DNA from: Pseudomonas sp. Ant30-3
GTDB lineage: Bacteria; Pseudomonadota; Gammaproteobacteria; Pseudomonadales; Pseudomonadaceae
NCBI RefSeq assembly: GCF_000690905.1
Contig: NZ_JMCL01000017.1
Location: 1-50,194 of the forward strand
DNA length: 50,194 nucleotides
Direction of reading: 5' to 3'
The first letter of the stretch is position 1, and the number at the start of each line of letters is the position of its first letter. A program made the position numbers and the translations under genes. Under the pieces are notes generated by a model, which searched no databases, was not told the origin of the DNA, and saw nothing but the letters and a program-made list of their open reading frames with translations. This document shows positions 1 through 7,848 of this stretch, in pieces.

Positions 1-1664
1 TGCAATACATGATCAATATAAAGCTGACGATAACCGCCGACGATCAACTGCTGCGGCGGTTGCAGGTCGGCCATGCGCGCGGCGAGTTCGGCGTCCGGAA
101 TATCCAGGTGCAGACGGCCATTGGCACAATCGAGCTCGATCCAGTCGCCTTCCTTGACCGTCGCCAAAGGGCCGCCGGCCGCCGCTTCCGGCGCCACATG
201 CAAAACCACCGTGCCATATGCAGTGCCGCTCATGCGCGCATCGGAAATCCGCACCATGTCCGTGACGCCTTGGGCCAGGAGCTTGGCAGGCAAGCCCATA
301 TTGCCCACCTCGGCCATGCCTGGATAACCCTTCGGCCCGCAGTTCTTCATCACCAGAATCGAGTTGGCATCCACGTCCAGTTCCGGATCGTTGATGCGCG
401 CCTTGTACATGTCGAAGTTCTCGAACACCACCGCGCGGCCGCGATGCTGCATCAGCTCGGCACTCGCGGCGGACGGCTTCAGCACTGCACCCAGCGGCGC
501 CAAATTGCCGCGCAGCACGCAGATGCCACCGTCGGCGCGGATCGGGTTGTCGAGGGTGCGGATCACTTCGTCTTCGCCATAAATCGGCGCGTCCCTGGTG
601 TTCTCGCCGATCGACTTGCCGTTGACGGTCAAGGCGTGCGGGTTCGGGATCAGGTTGGCTTCGCCGAGGCGGCGCAGCACCGCAGGCAAACCGCCGGCGT
701 AGTAGAACTCTTCCATCAGGAAGCGCCCGGACGGTTGCAGGTCGACGATGGTCGGCATGCCGCGACCCATGCGCGTCCAGTCATCAAGGTCCAGTTCCAC
801 GCCGATACGGCCAGCAATGGCTTTCAAATGGATAACCGCGTTGGTCGAACCACCGATGGCGGCGTTGACCCGAATGGCGTTTTCGAAGGCCTCCTTGGTG
901 AGGATTTTCGACAGGCGCAAATCTTCGCGAACCATTTCCACGGCACGCATGCCGGACATGTGCGCCAACACGTAGCGGCGCGCATCCACCGCAGGAATGG
1001 CGGCGTTGTGGGGCAGGGACGTGCCTAGCGCTTCAGCCATGCACGCCATGGTCGAGGCCGTGCCCATGGTGTTACAGGTGCCAGCCGAGCGGGACATACC
1101 GCCCTCGGCCGCGAGGAAATCGTCGATGGTGATGGTCCCGGCCTTCACCTGCTCGCTGAGCTGCCAGACCACGGTGCCCGAGCCAATGTCTTTGCCCTTG
1201 TGTTTACCGTTAAGCATCGGCCCGCCGGTGACGACGATCGCCGGTACGTCGCAACTGGCCGCGCCCATCAGCAGAGCAGGGGTGGTTTTGTCGCAGCCGG
1301 TCAGCAGCACCACACCATCGATAGGGTTGCCGCGAATGGCTTCTTCCACGTCCATGCTCGCCAGGTTACGGGTGAGCATGGCGGTCGGGCGCAGATTCGA
1401 CTCGCCGTTGGAGAACACCGGGAATTCCACCGGGAAGCCACCGGCTTCGATCACCCCGCGTTTGACGTGCTCCGCAATCTGGCGGAAGTGCGCGTTGCAA
1501 GGGGTCAGTTCCGACCAGGTATTGCAGATGCCGATGATCGGCTTGCCGTGAAACTGGTGGTCGGCGATGCCCTGATTCTTCATCCAGCTGCGATACATGA
1601 AGCCGTTTTTATCGGCCGTGCCAAACCATTGGGCGGAGCGCAGGTTGGGTTTCTTATCAGACAT
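1..1664 (-). CDS. IlvD/Edd-family sugar-acid dehydratase (L-arabonate dehydratase-like), C-terminus cut by window edge
   Basis: Dehydrates an aldonic acid (pentonate or hexonate) to the 2-keto-3-deoxy acid in the cytosol. The translation starts MSDKKPNLRSAQWFGTADKN and has the family's Fe-S cysteines: TPCN (C56), TGCDKTTP (C124) and SAGTCNTMG. Also visible are GGPMLNGK, GGSTNAVIHL and, near the end, KNCGPKGYPGMAEVGNMG and RISDARMSGTAYG. This pattern fits the L-arabonate/D-xylonate dehydratase branch better than the biosynthetic IlvD. The frame stays open to base 1, and roughly 20-30 C-terminal residues are missing by comparison with the family. The ATG at 1664 lies just left of a GntR-like motif. 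The gene diverges from an MFS transporter and sits with AraD1- and ALDH-type genes, which supports a catabolic role. The exact substrate cannot be told from sequence. Confidence 0.9.
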   Translation of the reverse strand, partial: MSDKKPNLRSAQWFGTADKNGFMYRSWMKNQGIADHQFHGKPIIGICNTWSELTPCNAHFRQIAEHVKRGVIEAGGFPVEFPVFSNGESNLRPTAMLTRNLASMDVEEAIRGNPIDGVVLLTGCDKTTPALLMGAASCDVPAIVVTGGPMLNGKHKGKDIGSGTVVWQLSEQVKAGTITIDDFLAAEGGMSRSAGTCNTMGTASTMACMAEALGTSLPHNAAIPAVDARRYVLAHMSGMRAVEMVREDLRLSKILTKEAFENAIRVNAAIGGSTNAVIHLKAIAGRIGVELDLDDWTRMGRGMPTIVDLQPSGRFLMEEFYYAGGLPAVLRRLGEANLIPNPHALTVNGKSIGENTRDAPIYGEDEVIRTLDNPIRADGGICVLRGNLAPLGAVLKPSAASAELMQHRGRAVVFENFDMYKARINDPELDVDANSILVMKNCGPKGYPGMAEVGNMGLPAKLLAQGVTDMVRISDARMSGTAYGTVVLHVAPEAAAGGPLATVKEGDWIELDCANGRLHLDIPDAELAARMADLQPPQQLIVGGYRQLYIDHVL

Positions 1665-1680
1665 GATCGATTCTCTTATT

Positions 1681-1767
1681 GTATGACTATATTGTTTTAG
1701 CTGATGGGTAACATAAGCTCAAATTCCCGCCATTGGAAGAGTTGTTGCTCAAATAGTATTACTATAT
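1681..1767. promoter_or_regulatory. Candidate GntR-type operator pair between divergent genes
   Basis: Two direct copies of GTATKACTATAT occur at 1681-1692 (K=G) and 1756-1767 (K=T), 75 bp apart. They sit in the intergenic region shared by the dehydratase (minus) and the MFS gene (plus). The second copy lies inside the palindrome TAGTATTACTA (1754-1764), which overlaps a second one, ACTATATAGT (1761-1770). The core GT-AT-KAC fits the FadR-subfamily GntR consensus (GT, short spacer, AC). Regulators of this subfamily commonly control aldonate catabolism. No regulator gene is in the window; it may lie just off the left edge. The assignment is by inference. Confidence 0.5.
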
Positions 1768-1857
1768 AGTCGGTTTCCACGGAGGGATTGGCCCTGGCGA
1801 TTTTCGCGAGAGGCGTCCCCCGAGTTTCTATAACAACAACAATCGGAGACCGATCCC

Positions 1858-3180
1858 ATGAGCCAGGAACTGCGGCTTATTCGTCGCATTACACTGAAAC
1901 TGATTCCCTTCCTGATCCTGCTGTACCTGATCGCCTATGTGGATCGCTCCGCCGTCGGGTTCGCCAAGTTGCACATGGGCGCCGACATCGGCATCGGTGA
2001 TGCGGCTTACGGTCTGGGTGCCGGGCTGTTCTTCATTGGCTACTTCCTTTTCGAAATCCCCAGCAACCTGATGCTCGATCGCTTCGGCGCACGTCGCTGG
2101 TTCGCGCGGATCATGATCACCTGGGGCGCCATCACCATCGGCATGGCATTCGTCCAGGGGCCGCACAGTTTCTACGTGATGCGCTTCCTGCTGGGTGCCG
2201 CCGAAGCCGGGTTCTTCCCGGGTGTTCTCTACTACATTACCCAGTGGTTCCCGGTGCGCCATCGCGGCAAGATTCTTGGACTGTTCATCCTCTCGCAACC
2301 GATCGCCATGCTGATCACCGGCCCGGTGTCCGGCGGTTTGCTAGGCATGGATGGCATCCTCGGCCTCCACGGCTGGCAGTGGTTGTTCATCGTCATCGGC
2401 ACCCCGGCGATCCTGTTGACCTGGCCCGTGCTGCGTTGGCTGCCGGATGGTCCGCAGCAAGTGAAATGGATGGACCAGGCCGAAAAGGACTGGCTGAGCG
2501 GTGAGCTGAAAAAGGATCTGGAAGCGTACGGCCAGACCCGCCACGGTAATCCGCTGCACGCGTTGAAAGACAAGCGAGTGTTGCTGCTGGCGCTGTTTTA
2601 CCTCCCGGTGACTCTGAGCATTTATGGCCTCGGGTTGTGGTTGCCGACCCTGATCAAGCAGTTCGGCGGCACTGACCTGGTGACTGGTTTTGTCTCGTCG
2701 GTGCCGTACATTTTCGGGATCATCGGTTTGCTGATCATTCCACGCAGTTCCGACCGTTTGAATGACCGTTACGGTCACCTCGCAGTGCTTTACGTGTTGG
2801 GTGCCATCGGCCTGTTTTTCAGCGCGTGGCTGACGGTGCCGGTATGGCAACTGGCGGCATTGTGTCTGGTGGCGTTTGCGCTGTTTTCCTGCACTGCGGT
2901 GTTCTGGACCTTGCCGGGCCGTTTCTTCGCCGGCGCGAGCGCCGCGGCCGGGATCGCGTTGATCAACTCGGTCGGCAACCTTGGCGGCTACATTGGCCCA
3001 TTCGTGATCGGCGCGCTGAAGGAATACACCGGCAACCTGGCCTCGGGTTTGTACTTCCTGTCGGGCGTGATGGTGTTCGGTTTGGTACTGACGGGCGTGG
3101 TCTATCGGGTGCTGGAGCGCAAGCACGCGTTGCCGGCGGATCAGTTTGCCGCGAGTGCGCGGGGTGCTACGCGTACCTAA
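1858..3180 (+). CDS. MFS transporter, sugar-acid (anion:cation symporter) type
   Basis: Predicted inner-membrane importer of 440 residues with about 12 hydrophobic segments, the usual MFS length. The N-terminus is typical of the ACS subfamily that imports galactonate, glucarate, phthalate and similar acids: RRITLKLIPFLILLYLIAYVDR followed by GLGAGLFFIGYFLFEIPSNL (the signature region) and GAAEAGFFPG. A central hydrophilic loop lies around residues 200-230 (GPQQVKWMDQAEKDW). A GGAG ribosome-binding site sits upstream of the ATG. Divergent from the dehydratase and upstream of the araD1-type and ALDH genes, it probably imports the aldonate that they degrade. The substrate is inferred from context only. 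Confidence 0.9.
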   Translation: MSQELRLIRRITLKLIPFLILLYLIAYVDRSAVGFAKLHMGADIGIGDAAYGLGAGLFFIGYFLFEIPSNLMLDRFGARRWFARIMITWGAITIGMAFVQGPHSFYVMRFLLGAAEAGFFPGVLYYITQWFPVRHRGKILGLFILSQPIAMLITGPVSGGLLGMDGILGLHGWQWLFIVIGTPAILLTWPVLRWLPDGPQQVKWMDQAEKDWLSGELKKDLEAYGQTRHGNPLHALKDKRVLLLALFYLPVTLSIYGLGLWLPTLIKQFGGTDLVTGFVSSVPYIFGIIGLLIIPRSSDRLNDRYGHLAVLYVLGAIGLFFSAWLTVPVWQLAALCLVAFALFSCTAVFWTLPGRFFAGASAAAGIALINSVGNLGGYIGPFVIGALKEYTGNLASGLYFLSGVMVFGLVLTGVVYRVLERKHALPADQFAASARGATRT

Positions 3181-3196
3181 ATGACTGACACCGGCC

Positions 3197-3290
3197 CCTG
3201 TAGGAGTGAGCCCGCTCGCGATTGCGGTGTATCAGCCACCAACAATTCTGGATGTGCCGACGCTTTCGCGAGCAGGCTCACTCCTACAGG
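3197..3290. repeat. REPIN-like inverted pair of REP sequences
   Basis: CCTGTAGGAGTGAGCCCGCT at the left end is matched by the inverted arm AGCAGGCTCACTCCTACAGG at the right end, around a 45-50 bp unrelated spacer. The arm belongs to the TGTAGGAGYGAGCCTGCTCGCGA family, which recurs in this window. It falls between the MFS gene and the AraD1-type gene. Confidence 0.85.
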
Positions 3291-3325
3291 AATCTGCGGT
3301 GTTTCGAATAACACAGGAGAAAATC

Positions 3326-4318
3326 ATGCGTCTGGTTCAATTCGAATTGATTAACGGCGAGCGTCGGGTTGGCGTGGTCGAGGGCACTCTGGTCCGTGAA
3401 GTCCAGGGCGCACGTACGGTGCGCGATCTTGCCCTGGCGGCCATCGAGGCCGGCGTAAATCTTGAACAACAGGTGAAAACCCTCGGGCTGGGCATTACCC
3501 ACGATTACGCCGAACTGCTGACCGAACTGCGCATCCTGCCGCCGCTGGATCACCCGGATACGGCGCACATGCTGGTCAGCGGCACCGGCTTGACTCACCT
3601 GGGCAGCGCCTCGGCGCGAGACAAAATGCACCAGCAGGCCGGCGACGAGACGGCGATGACCGACACCATGCGTATCTTCAAATGGGGCGTGGAGGGCGGC
3701 AAACCCGCAGCAGGGCAGGCCGGCGTACAACCGGAGTGGTTCTACAAAGGTGACGGCAGCATTGTCGTGCGCCCGGGCCAACCGTTTCCGCTACCGCCGT
3801 TTGCCGAGGACGCCGGCGAAGAGCCCGAACTCAGCGGCCTCTACATCATCGGCCACGACGGCAAGCCGTATCGACTCGGTTTCGCGGTCGGCAACGAATT
3901 TTCCGATCACGTCATGGAACGCAAGAATTATCTGTACCTTGCACACTCGAAATTGCGCAGTTGCAGTTATGGTCCGGAACTTCGGGTCGGTGAACTGCCT
4001 CAACATCTGGCAGGCACAAGTCGCATCCTGCGTGACGGTGAAGTGTTGTGGCAGAACGAGTTTCTCAGTGGCGAAGCGAACATGTGCCACAGTCTCGAGA
4101 ACCTCGAGTACCACCACTTCAAGTACAGCCAGTTCCTGCGACCCGGCGATGTGCACATCCATTTTTTCGGCACTGCGACGCTGTCGTTCGCCGACGGCAT
4201 CCGCACGCAGCCGGGCGATGTGTTCGAGATCAGCCAGGCCGAATTCGGTGCACCGTTGATCAATGGCATCATGCCTGTCGAAGCGTCATACGAACCCGGC
4301 ACCATTGGCACTCTTTAA
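3326..4318 (+). CDS. AraD1/GguC-type fumarylacetoacetate-hydrolase-family enzyme (probable 2-keto-3-deoxy-pentonate dehydratase)
   Basis: A cytosolic FAH-fold protein of 330 residues. The C-terminal half carries typical features: IIGHDGKPYRLGFAVGNEF, DHVMERKNYLYLAHSKLRSC, and GDVHIHFFGTATLSFADGIR followed by GDVFEISQAEFG. Members of this branch, called AraD1 or GguC, occur in pentose-acid clusters. FAH-fold relatives dehydrate 2-keto-3-deoxy-D-xylonate or -arabonate to alpha-ketoglutarate semialdehyde, and that reaction is the likely role here. I chose the ATG at 3326 because AGGAG lies just ahead and the protein begins MRLVQFE as in homologues. The in-frame extension upstream reads through the REP element and is rejected. 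The ALDH gene starts 10 bp downstream, so the two are probably co-transcribed. Confidence 0.85.
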   Translation: MRLVQFELINGERRVGVVEGTLVREVQGARTVRDLALAAIEAGVNLEQQVKTLGLGITHDYAELLTELRILPPLDHPDTAHMLVSGTGLTHLGSASARDKMHQQAGDETAMTDTMRIFKWGVEGGKPAAGQAGVQPEWFYKGDGSIVVRPGQPFPLPPFAEDAGEEPELSGLYIIGHDGKPYRLGFAVGNEFSDHVMERKNYLYLAHSKLRSCSYGPELRVGELPQHLAGTSRILRDGEVLWQNEFLSGEANMCHSLENLEYHHFKYSQFLRPGDVHIHFFGTATLSFADGIRTQPGDVFEISQAEFGAPLINGIMPVEASYEPGTIGTL

Positions 4319-4328
4319 GGAGAACTTC

Positions 4329-5915
4329 ATGACCAGCATTCTTGGCCACAACTACATCGGCGGCCAGCGCAGCGCCGCCGGCTCCCAGACCCTGCAAAGC
4401 GTCGACGCCACGACCGGCGAGCCGTTGCCACATGAGTTTTACCAGGCCACCCCGGAAGAAGTCGACGCCGCTGCCAAGGCCGCCGCTGCCGCGTATCCGG
4501 CTTATCGCAGCTTGAGCGCTGAACGTCGTGCGGAATTTCTCGATGCGATCGCCGATGAACTGGACGCGTTGGGTGACCACTTCGTTGCCGTGGTTTGCCG
4601 TGAAACCGCTTTGCCGGCCGGACGCATTCAAGGCGAACGCGGGCGCACCAGTGGCCAGATGCGCCTGTTCGCCAAAGTGCTGCGTCGCGGCGATTTTTAT
4701 GGCGCACGGATTGATCAGGCGTTGCCCGAGCGCCAACCATTGCCGCGTCCGGACCTGCGCCAATACCGCATCGGCCTCGGCCCGGTTGCCGTGTTCGGTG
4801 CAAGCAACTTCCCGTTGGCGTTTTCCACGGCAGGCGGCGACACCGCATCTGCGTTGGCCGCCGGTTGCCCGGTGGTGTTCAAGGCCCACAGTGGACACAT
4901 GGCCACTGCCGAATTGGTCGCGTGTGCGCTGACCCGTGCTGCGGAAAAAACCGGCATGCCGGCCGGTGTGTTCAACATGATTTATGGCGCGGGTGTCGGT
5001 GAAGCGCTGGTCAAACACCCCGCGATTCAGGCAGTCGGCTTTACCGGCTCGCTCAAGGGCGGTCGGGCGCTGTGCGACATGGCGGCGGCGCGTCCGCAGC
5101 CGATTCCAGTGTTTGCCGAGATGTCGAGCATCAACCCGGTGATCGTCTTGCCGCGGGCGCTGAAAGCCCGTGCAGAAACAGTGGCGCGTGACCTGACCGC
5201 TTCGGTGGTTCAGGGCTGCGGGCAGTTCTGCACCAATCCTGGCTTGGTGATCGGTATTCGCTCGCCGGAATTCAGCGCCTTCGCGCAGCAGGTTGCGCAA
5301 TTGATCGGCGATCAACCGGCGCAGACCATGCTCAACGCCGGCACTTTGGGCAGCTACGGCAAAGGCCTGCAAAAACTCCTCGCGCATCCTGGCATCGAGC
5401 ATCTGGCCGGTCGTGCGCAGGAAGGTAATCAGGCGCAGCCGCAACTGTTCAAGGCCGACGTCAGCCTGCTGATTGACGGCGATGAAGTGCTGCAGGAAGA
5501 GGTGTTCGGTCCGACCACCGTGTTCGTCGAAGTGGCTGACCAGGCGCAATTGAGTGCGGCCTTGAACGGTTTGCACGGCCAGTTGACCGCCACCATCATC
5601 GGCGAACCAGCAGACTTCGAGCAGTTCGGCGAATTGACCGCGTTGCTGGAACAGAAGGTCGGCCGGATCCTGCTGAACGGCTACCCGACTGGCGTGGAAG
5701 TCTGCGATTCAATGGTGCACGGCGGACCGTACCCGGCCACTTCCGATGCGCGCGGCACGTCTGTAGGCACTCTGGCCATCGACCGTTTCCTGCGGCCGGT
5801 ATGTTTCCAGAACTACCCAGACAGCCTGCTGCCGGACGCGTTGAAAAACGCTAACCCGCTGCGCATCCAGCGCCTGGTGGATGGTCAGCCGTCGCGCGAC
5901 GCGATCAAGGGCTAA
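4329..5915 (+). CDS. Aldehyde dehydrogenase (NADP+), alpha-ketoglutarate semialdehyde dehydrogenase type
   Basis: Oxidises an aldehyde to an acid with NAD(P)+. In this context the likely substrate is alpha-ketoglutarate semialdehyde, giving alpha-ketoglutarate for the TCA cycle. The protein has 528 residues, the length of the long KGSADH-type ALDH group. Active-site features visible: GASNFPLAF (N160), VVFKAHSGH (K185), VGFTGS, the general-base region VFAEMSSINP (E264) and the nucleophile in GCGQFCTNPG (C301). The ATG follows the AAGGAGAACTTC ribosome-binding region and lies 10 bp after the AraD1-type gene, so it is the last gene of that operon. A frame extension further upstream overlaps the previous gene and is rejected. 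Confidence 0.93.
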   Translation: MTSILGHNYIGGQRSAAGSQTLQSVDATTGEPLPHEFYQATPEEVDAAAKAAAAAYPAYRSLSAERRAEFLDAIADELDALGDHFVAVVCRETALPAGRIQGERGRTSGQMRLFAKVLRRGDFYGARIDQALPERQPLPRPDLRQYRIGLGPVAVFGASNFPLAFSTAGGDTASALAAGCPVVFKAHSGHMATAELVACALTRAAEKTGMPAGVFNMIYGAGVGEALVKHPAIQAVGFTGSLKGGRALCDMAAARPQPIPVFAEMSSINPVIVLPRALKARAETVARDLTASVVQGCGQFCTNPGLVIGIRSPEFSAFAQQVAQLIGDQPAQTMLNAGTLGSYGKGLQKLLAHPGIEHLAGRAQEGNQAQPQLFKADVSLLIDGDEVLQEEVFGPTTVFVEVADQAQLSAALNGLHGQLTATIIGEPADFEQFGELTALLEQKVGRILLNGYPTGVEVCDSMVHGGPYPATSDARGTSVGTLAIDRFLRPVCFQNYPDSLLPDALKNANPLRIQRLVDGQPSRDAIKG

Positions 5916-5922
5916 CGCAAAT

Positions 5923-6016
5923 CCTGTAGGAGTGAGCCTGCTCGCGATAACCGAGTATCAGGCGACATCGGCGTTGAATGACACGCCGCTATCGCGAGCA
6001 GGCTCGCTCCTACAGG
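5923..6016. repeat. REPIN-like inverted pair of REP sequences
   Basis: The left arm CCTGTAGGAGTGAGCCTGCT is matched by the inverted right arm AGCAGGCTCGCTCCTACAGG, with TCGCGA next to each arm's inner end. It is the same family as the element after the MFS gene. It follows the ALDH stop and may also stabilise the 3' end of that transcript. Confidence 0.88.
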
Positions 6017-6041
6017 GGGTTGTGTCGTTTCCGGATTAGCT

Positions 6042-6151
6042 GATCGTTCCCACGCTCCGCGTTGGAATGCATCCCGGGACGCTCTGCGTCCAATCGAAGC
6101 CGAACGCGGAGCGTCCGATGAGGCATTCCCACGCAGAGCGCGGGAACGATC
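6042..6151. repeat. Palindromic repeat of a second family (GATCGTTCCCACGC)
   Basis: The ends GATCGTTCCC and GGGAACGATC are perfect inverted repeats. The inside is made of further mirrored blocks (ACGCTCCGCGT, GGAATGCAT, ACGCGGAGCGT, GCATTCCCACGC). From family knowledge, this type of dispersed palindrome is common between genes in P. fluorescens-group genomes. It is distinct in sequence from the neighbouring REP pair. No coding content is supported. Confidence 0.75.
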
Positions 6152-6233
6152 TTGGTGGGGTGCGAGGCTGCCCGAGAGCTTCGGTGCAGGCATGCGCTAT
6201 CATTGCGTCTTTCCTCTCCAAAGATTGACTGCC

Positions 6234-6530
6234 ATGACTGCCAACACCGACACCTTGCTCCAATCCCTCGAACACGCAGACATGCTCGAAATCGACGGGC
6301 TGCACGCGTTCGATTTTTCCCTCGATGAAGACGACAACCTGCACATCGAATGCATGGACGGCCGCGCGCTCAAACGCTGGGCGTTCAGCATGGCGCAGAT
6401 TGAGGCCGCTACCTTCGACCCTGACTTGAAAAGCTGGATCATCACAGGCGATTCAGGCGAACACCGGCTGGTGCCCATGGAAGCTTTCGGTGGTGATAAC
6501 GACGAGGACGAAACGAATGAGGATGCGTAA
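6234..6530 (+). CDS. Small acidic protein, DUF5629-like
   Basis: 98 residues, strongly acidic at both ends (SLDEDDNLHIEC; GGDNDEDETNEDA). It has no signal peptide or membrane segment, so it is presumably cytosolic. I am not certain of the family: it resembles the short Pseudomonas proteins grouped as DUF5629, of unknown function. The ATG at 6234 is chosen because the sequence from MTANTDTLLQSLEHADML looks like a normal N-terminus; an upstream in-frame ATG at 6192 would add 14 unlikely residues. The 3' end overlaps the start of the lactonase gene by 14 bp, suggesting translational coupling. Confidence 0.75.
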   Translation: MTANTDTLLQSLEHADMLEIDGLHAFDFSLDEDDNLHIECMDGRALKRWAFSMAQIEAATFDPDLKSWIITGDSGEHRLVPMEAFGGDNDEDETNEDA

Positions 6531-7692
6531 CTTCTGGCCACTGTTGATCGCCGGCAGCGTCGGCGCGATGGGCGTTCAGGCTGTGGCTGACGAGCGCTAC
6601 GACCTGCTGGTCGGCTCCTACACCGCAGGCCAGAGCGAAGGGATTTATCGCCTCAGTTTCGACGCCGCTACCGGCCACATCGACGCCAAGCCGCTGCAAG
6701 TGATCAAAAGCGAAAACCCATCCTGGCTGACACTCTCGAAGGATCAGCGCTACCTGTTTGCGGTCAACGAAAACGGCCCGGGTCAGGCCGATCCGGTAGG
6801 GCGCGTCAGCAGTTTTGCGATCGACCCCAAGACCCACGCCTTGAGCCTGATCAATCAGGTGCAGAGCCTGGGCAATGAGCCGACCCATTCGAGCCACAGC
6901 ACGGATGCCAGCCATTTGTTCGTCAGCAATTACTCCGTGGTCGAAGATCCGGGTGGCACGCTGGCGGTATTGCCGGTGAGCGCGGATGGCCAGCTCAAAA
7001 CGGTGGTGCAGATGAGCAGCCATACACCGAGCCGGGTCAACCCCGAGCGGCAGATGTCGGCGCACGTGCATTCGACGGTCTCGTCGCCAGACGGCAAATT
7101 TGTTTTCTCCAATGACTTGGGCGCGGACAAGGTGTTCGTTTATCGCTTCGATCCGAAAGCCAATCCCGAATTGCCATTGATCGCCGCCACACCGCCATTC
7201 GTGCAACTGCCGCCAGGCAGCGGGCCGCGTCATCTGTTGTTCAGTGCCGATGGCAAACACGCGTGGCTGACCATGGAAATGAGCGCGCAGGTTGCCGTGT
7301 TCAATTATCTGGACGGCAAGCTTGAGCAAACGCAGATGGTCGATCTGGCAGCGGGACAGCCCACTTCCGACAAGGCTGCGGCAGCGCTGCATGCGTCCGC
7401 CGATGGCAAGTTTCTGTATGTGAGCAACCGCGGCACGGCAAATCAGCTGTTGGTGTTTGCCATCGACCCGGCGTCGGGCCAGCTCAAAGAGCTGCAGCGG
7501 CGCTCCGTGGAAGGGGATCACCCGCGCGAGTTCAGCCTCGACCCGAGCGGCAGGTTCCTGCTGATCGCGAATCAAAAAAGTAACCAGATCGTCGTGGTCG
7601 AGCGCGATGCCAAAAGCGGTTTACTGGGCAAAACCGTGCAGAAACTGCCAATGGACGCGCCCAGCGATTTGAAGTTTCTGGTGCGTCAATAA
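6517..7692 (+). CDS. Secreted lactonase-family beta-propeller protein (6-phosphogluconolactonase-like, PF10282 type)
   Basis: 391 residues. The N-terminus (MRMRNFWPLLIAGSVGAMGV, then QAVADE) is a signal peptide, so the protein is likely periplasmic. The rest is a seven-bladed-propeller repeat pattern: VGSYTAGQSEGIYRL, NPSWLTLSKDQRYLFAVNE, HVHSTVSSPDGKFVFSNDLG, GSGPRHLLFSADGKHAWLT, ALHASADGKFLYVSNRG and HPREFSLDPSGRFLLIANQ. Family members hydrolyse sugar lactones or are uncharacterised. The cytosolic Pgl role is unlikely with an export signal. The ATG at 6517 is preferred because GAGGA lies 8 bp ahead; a second ATG at 6523 is possible. A strong hairpin follows the stop. Confidence 0.88.
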   Translation: MRMRNFWPLLIAGSVGAMGVQAVADERYDLLVGSYTAGQSEGIYRLSFDAATGHIDAKPLQVIKSENPSWLTLSKDQRYLFAVNENGPGQADPVGRVSSFAIDPKTHALSLINQVQSLGNEPTHSSHSTDASHLFVSNYSVVEDPGGTLAVLPVSADGQLKTVVQMSSHTPSRVNPERQMSAHVHSTVSSPDGKFVFSNDLGADKVFVYRFDPKANPELPLIAATPPFVQLPPGSGPRHLLFSADGKHAWLTMEMSAQVAVFNYLDGKLEQTQMVDLAAGQPTSDKAAAALHASADGKFLYVSNRGTANQLLVFAIDPASGQLKELQRRSVEGDHPREFSLDPSGRFLLIANQKSNQIVVVERDAKSGLLGKTVQKLPMDAPSDLKFLVRQ

Positions 7693-7695
7693 GCC

Positions 7696-7720
7696 GCAGG
7701 CCCCGGTGGATGGGGCCTGC
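7696..7720 (+). terminator. Terminator-like hairpin after the lactonase gene
   Basis: Perfect 9-bp stem GCAGGCCCC / GGGGCCTGC with a 7-base loop, starting 4 bp after the stop. There is no run of T after it, so it may be Rho-dependent or a 3'-end stabiliser rather than an intrinsic terminator. Confidence 0.55.
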
Positions 7721-7769
7721 ACGCTTGTATCAATGCGGATGATATGTAGAAGTGCTACAAAGCATTTCA

Positions 7770-7782
7770 AGGGTTAAACCCT
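7770..7782. promoter_or_regulatory. Perfect 13-bp palindrome upstream of a small secreted-protein gene
   Basis: AGGGTTAAACCCT is a perfect palindrome (6-bp arms around a central A), located 67 bp before the ATG of the small gene at 7849. It could be an operator. I do not recognise the cognate regulator. Confidence 0.3.
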
Positions 7783-7848
7783 CGAAGGTTAAGTTTGCTT
7801 CACGGCCCCACCGGGCAAGCAAGCCAACTGACTTCGAGGACTACCGCC

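Larger units (their letters stand above)
5916..6233. other. Intergenic stretch holding two repeat elements
   Basis: About 318 bp without a supported gene. It contains a REPIN-like pair and, right after it, a second and unrelated imperfect palindromic repeat. The remainder (about 6152-6233) should hold the promoter of the small acidic gene at 6234; I see no clear sigma-70 boxes or operator there. Confidence 0.7.

Noticed and set aside
9..1028. A 339-codon plus-strand ORF, and several smaller ones to 1700
   Set aside because: They lie opposite the dehydratase, whose translation matches the IlvD/Edd family throughout. The antisense products are His/Arg/Gln-rich with no family likeness.
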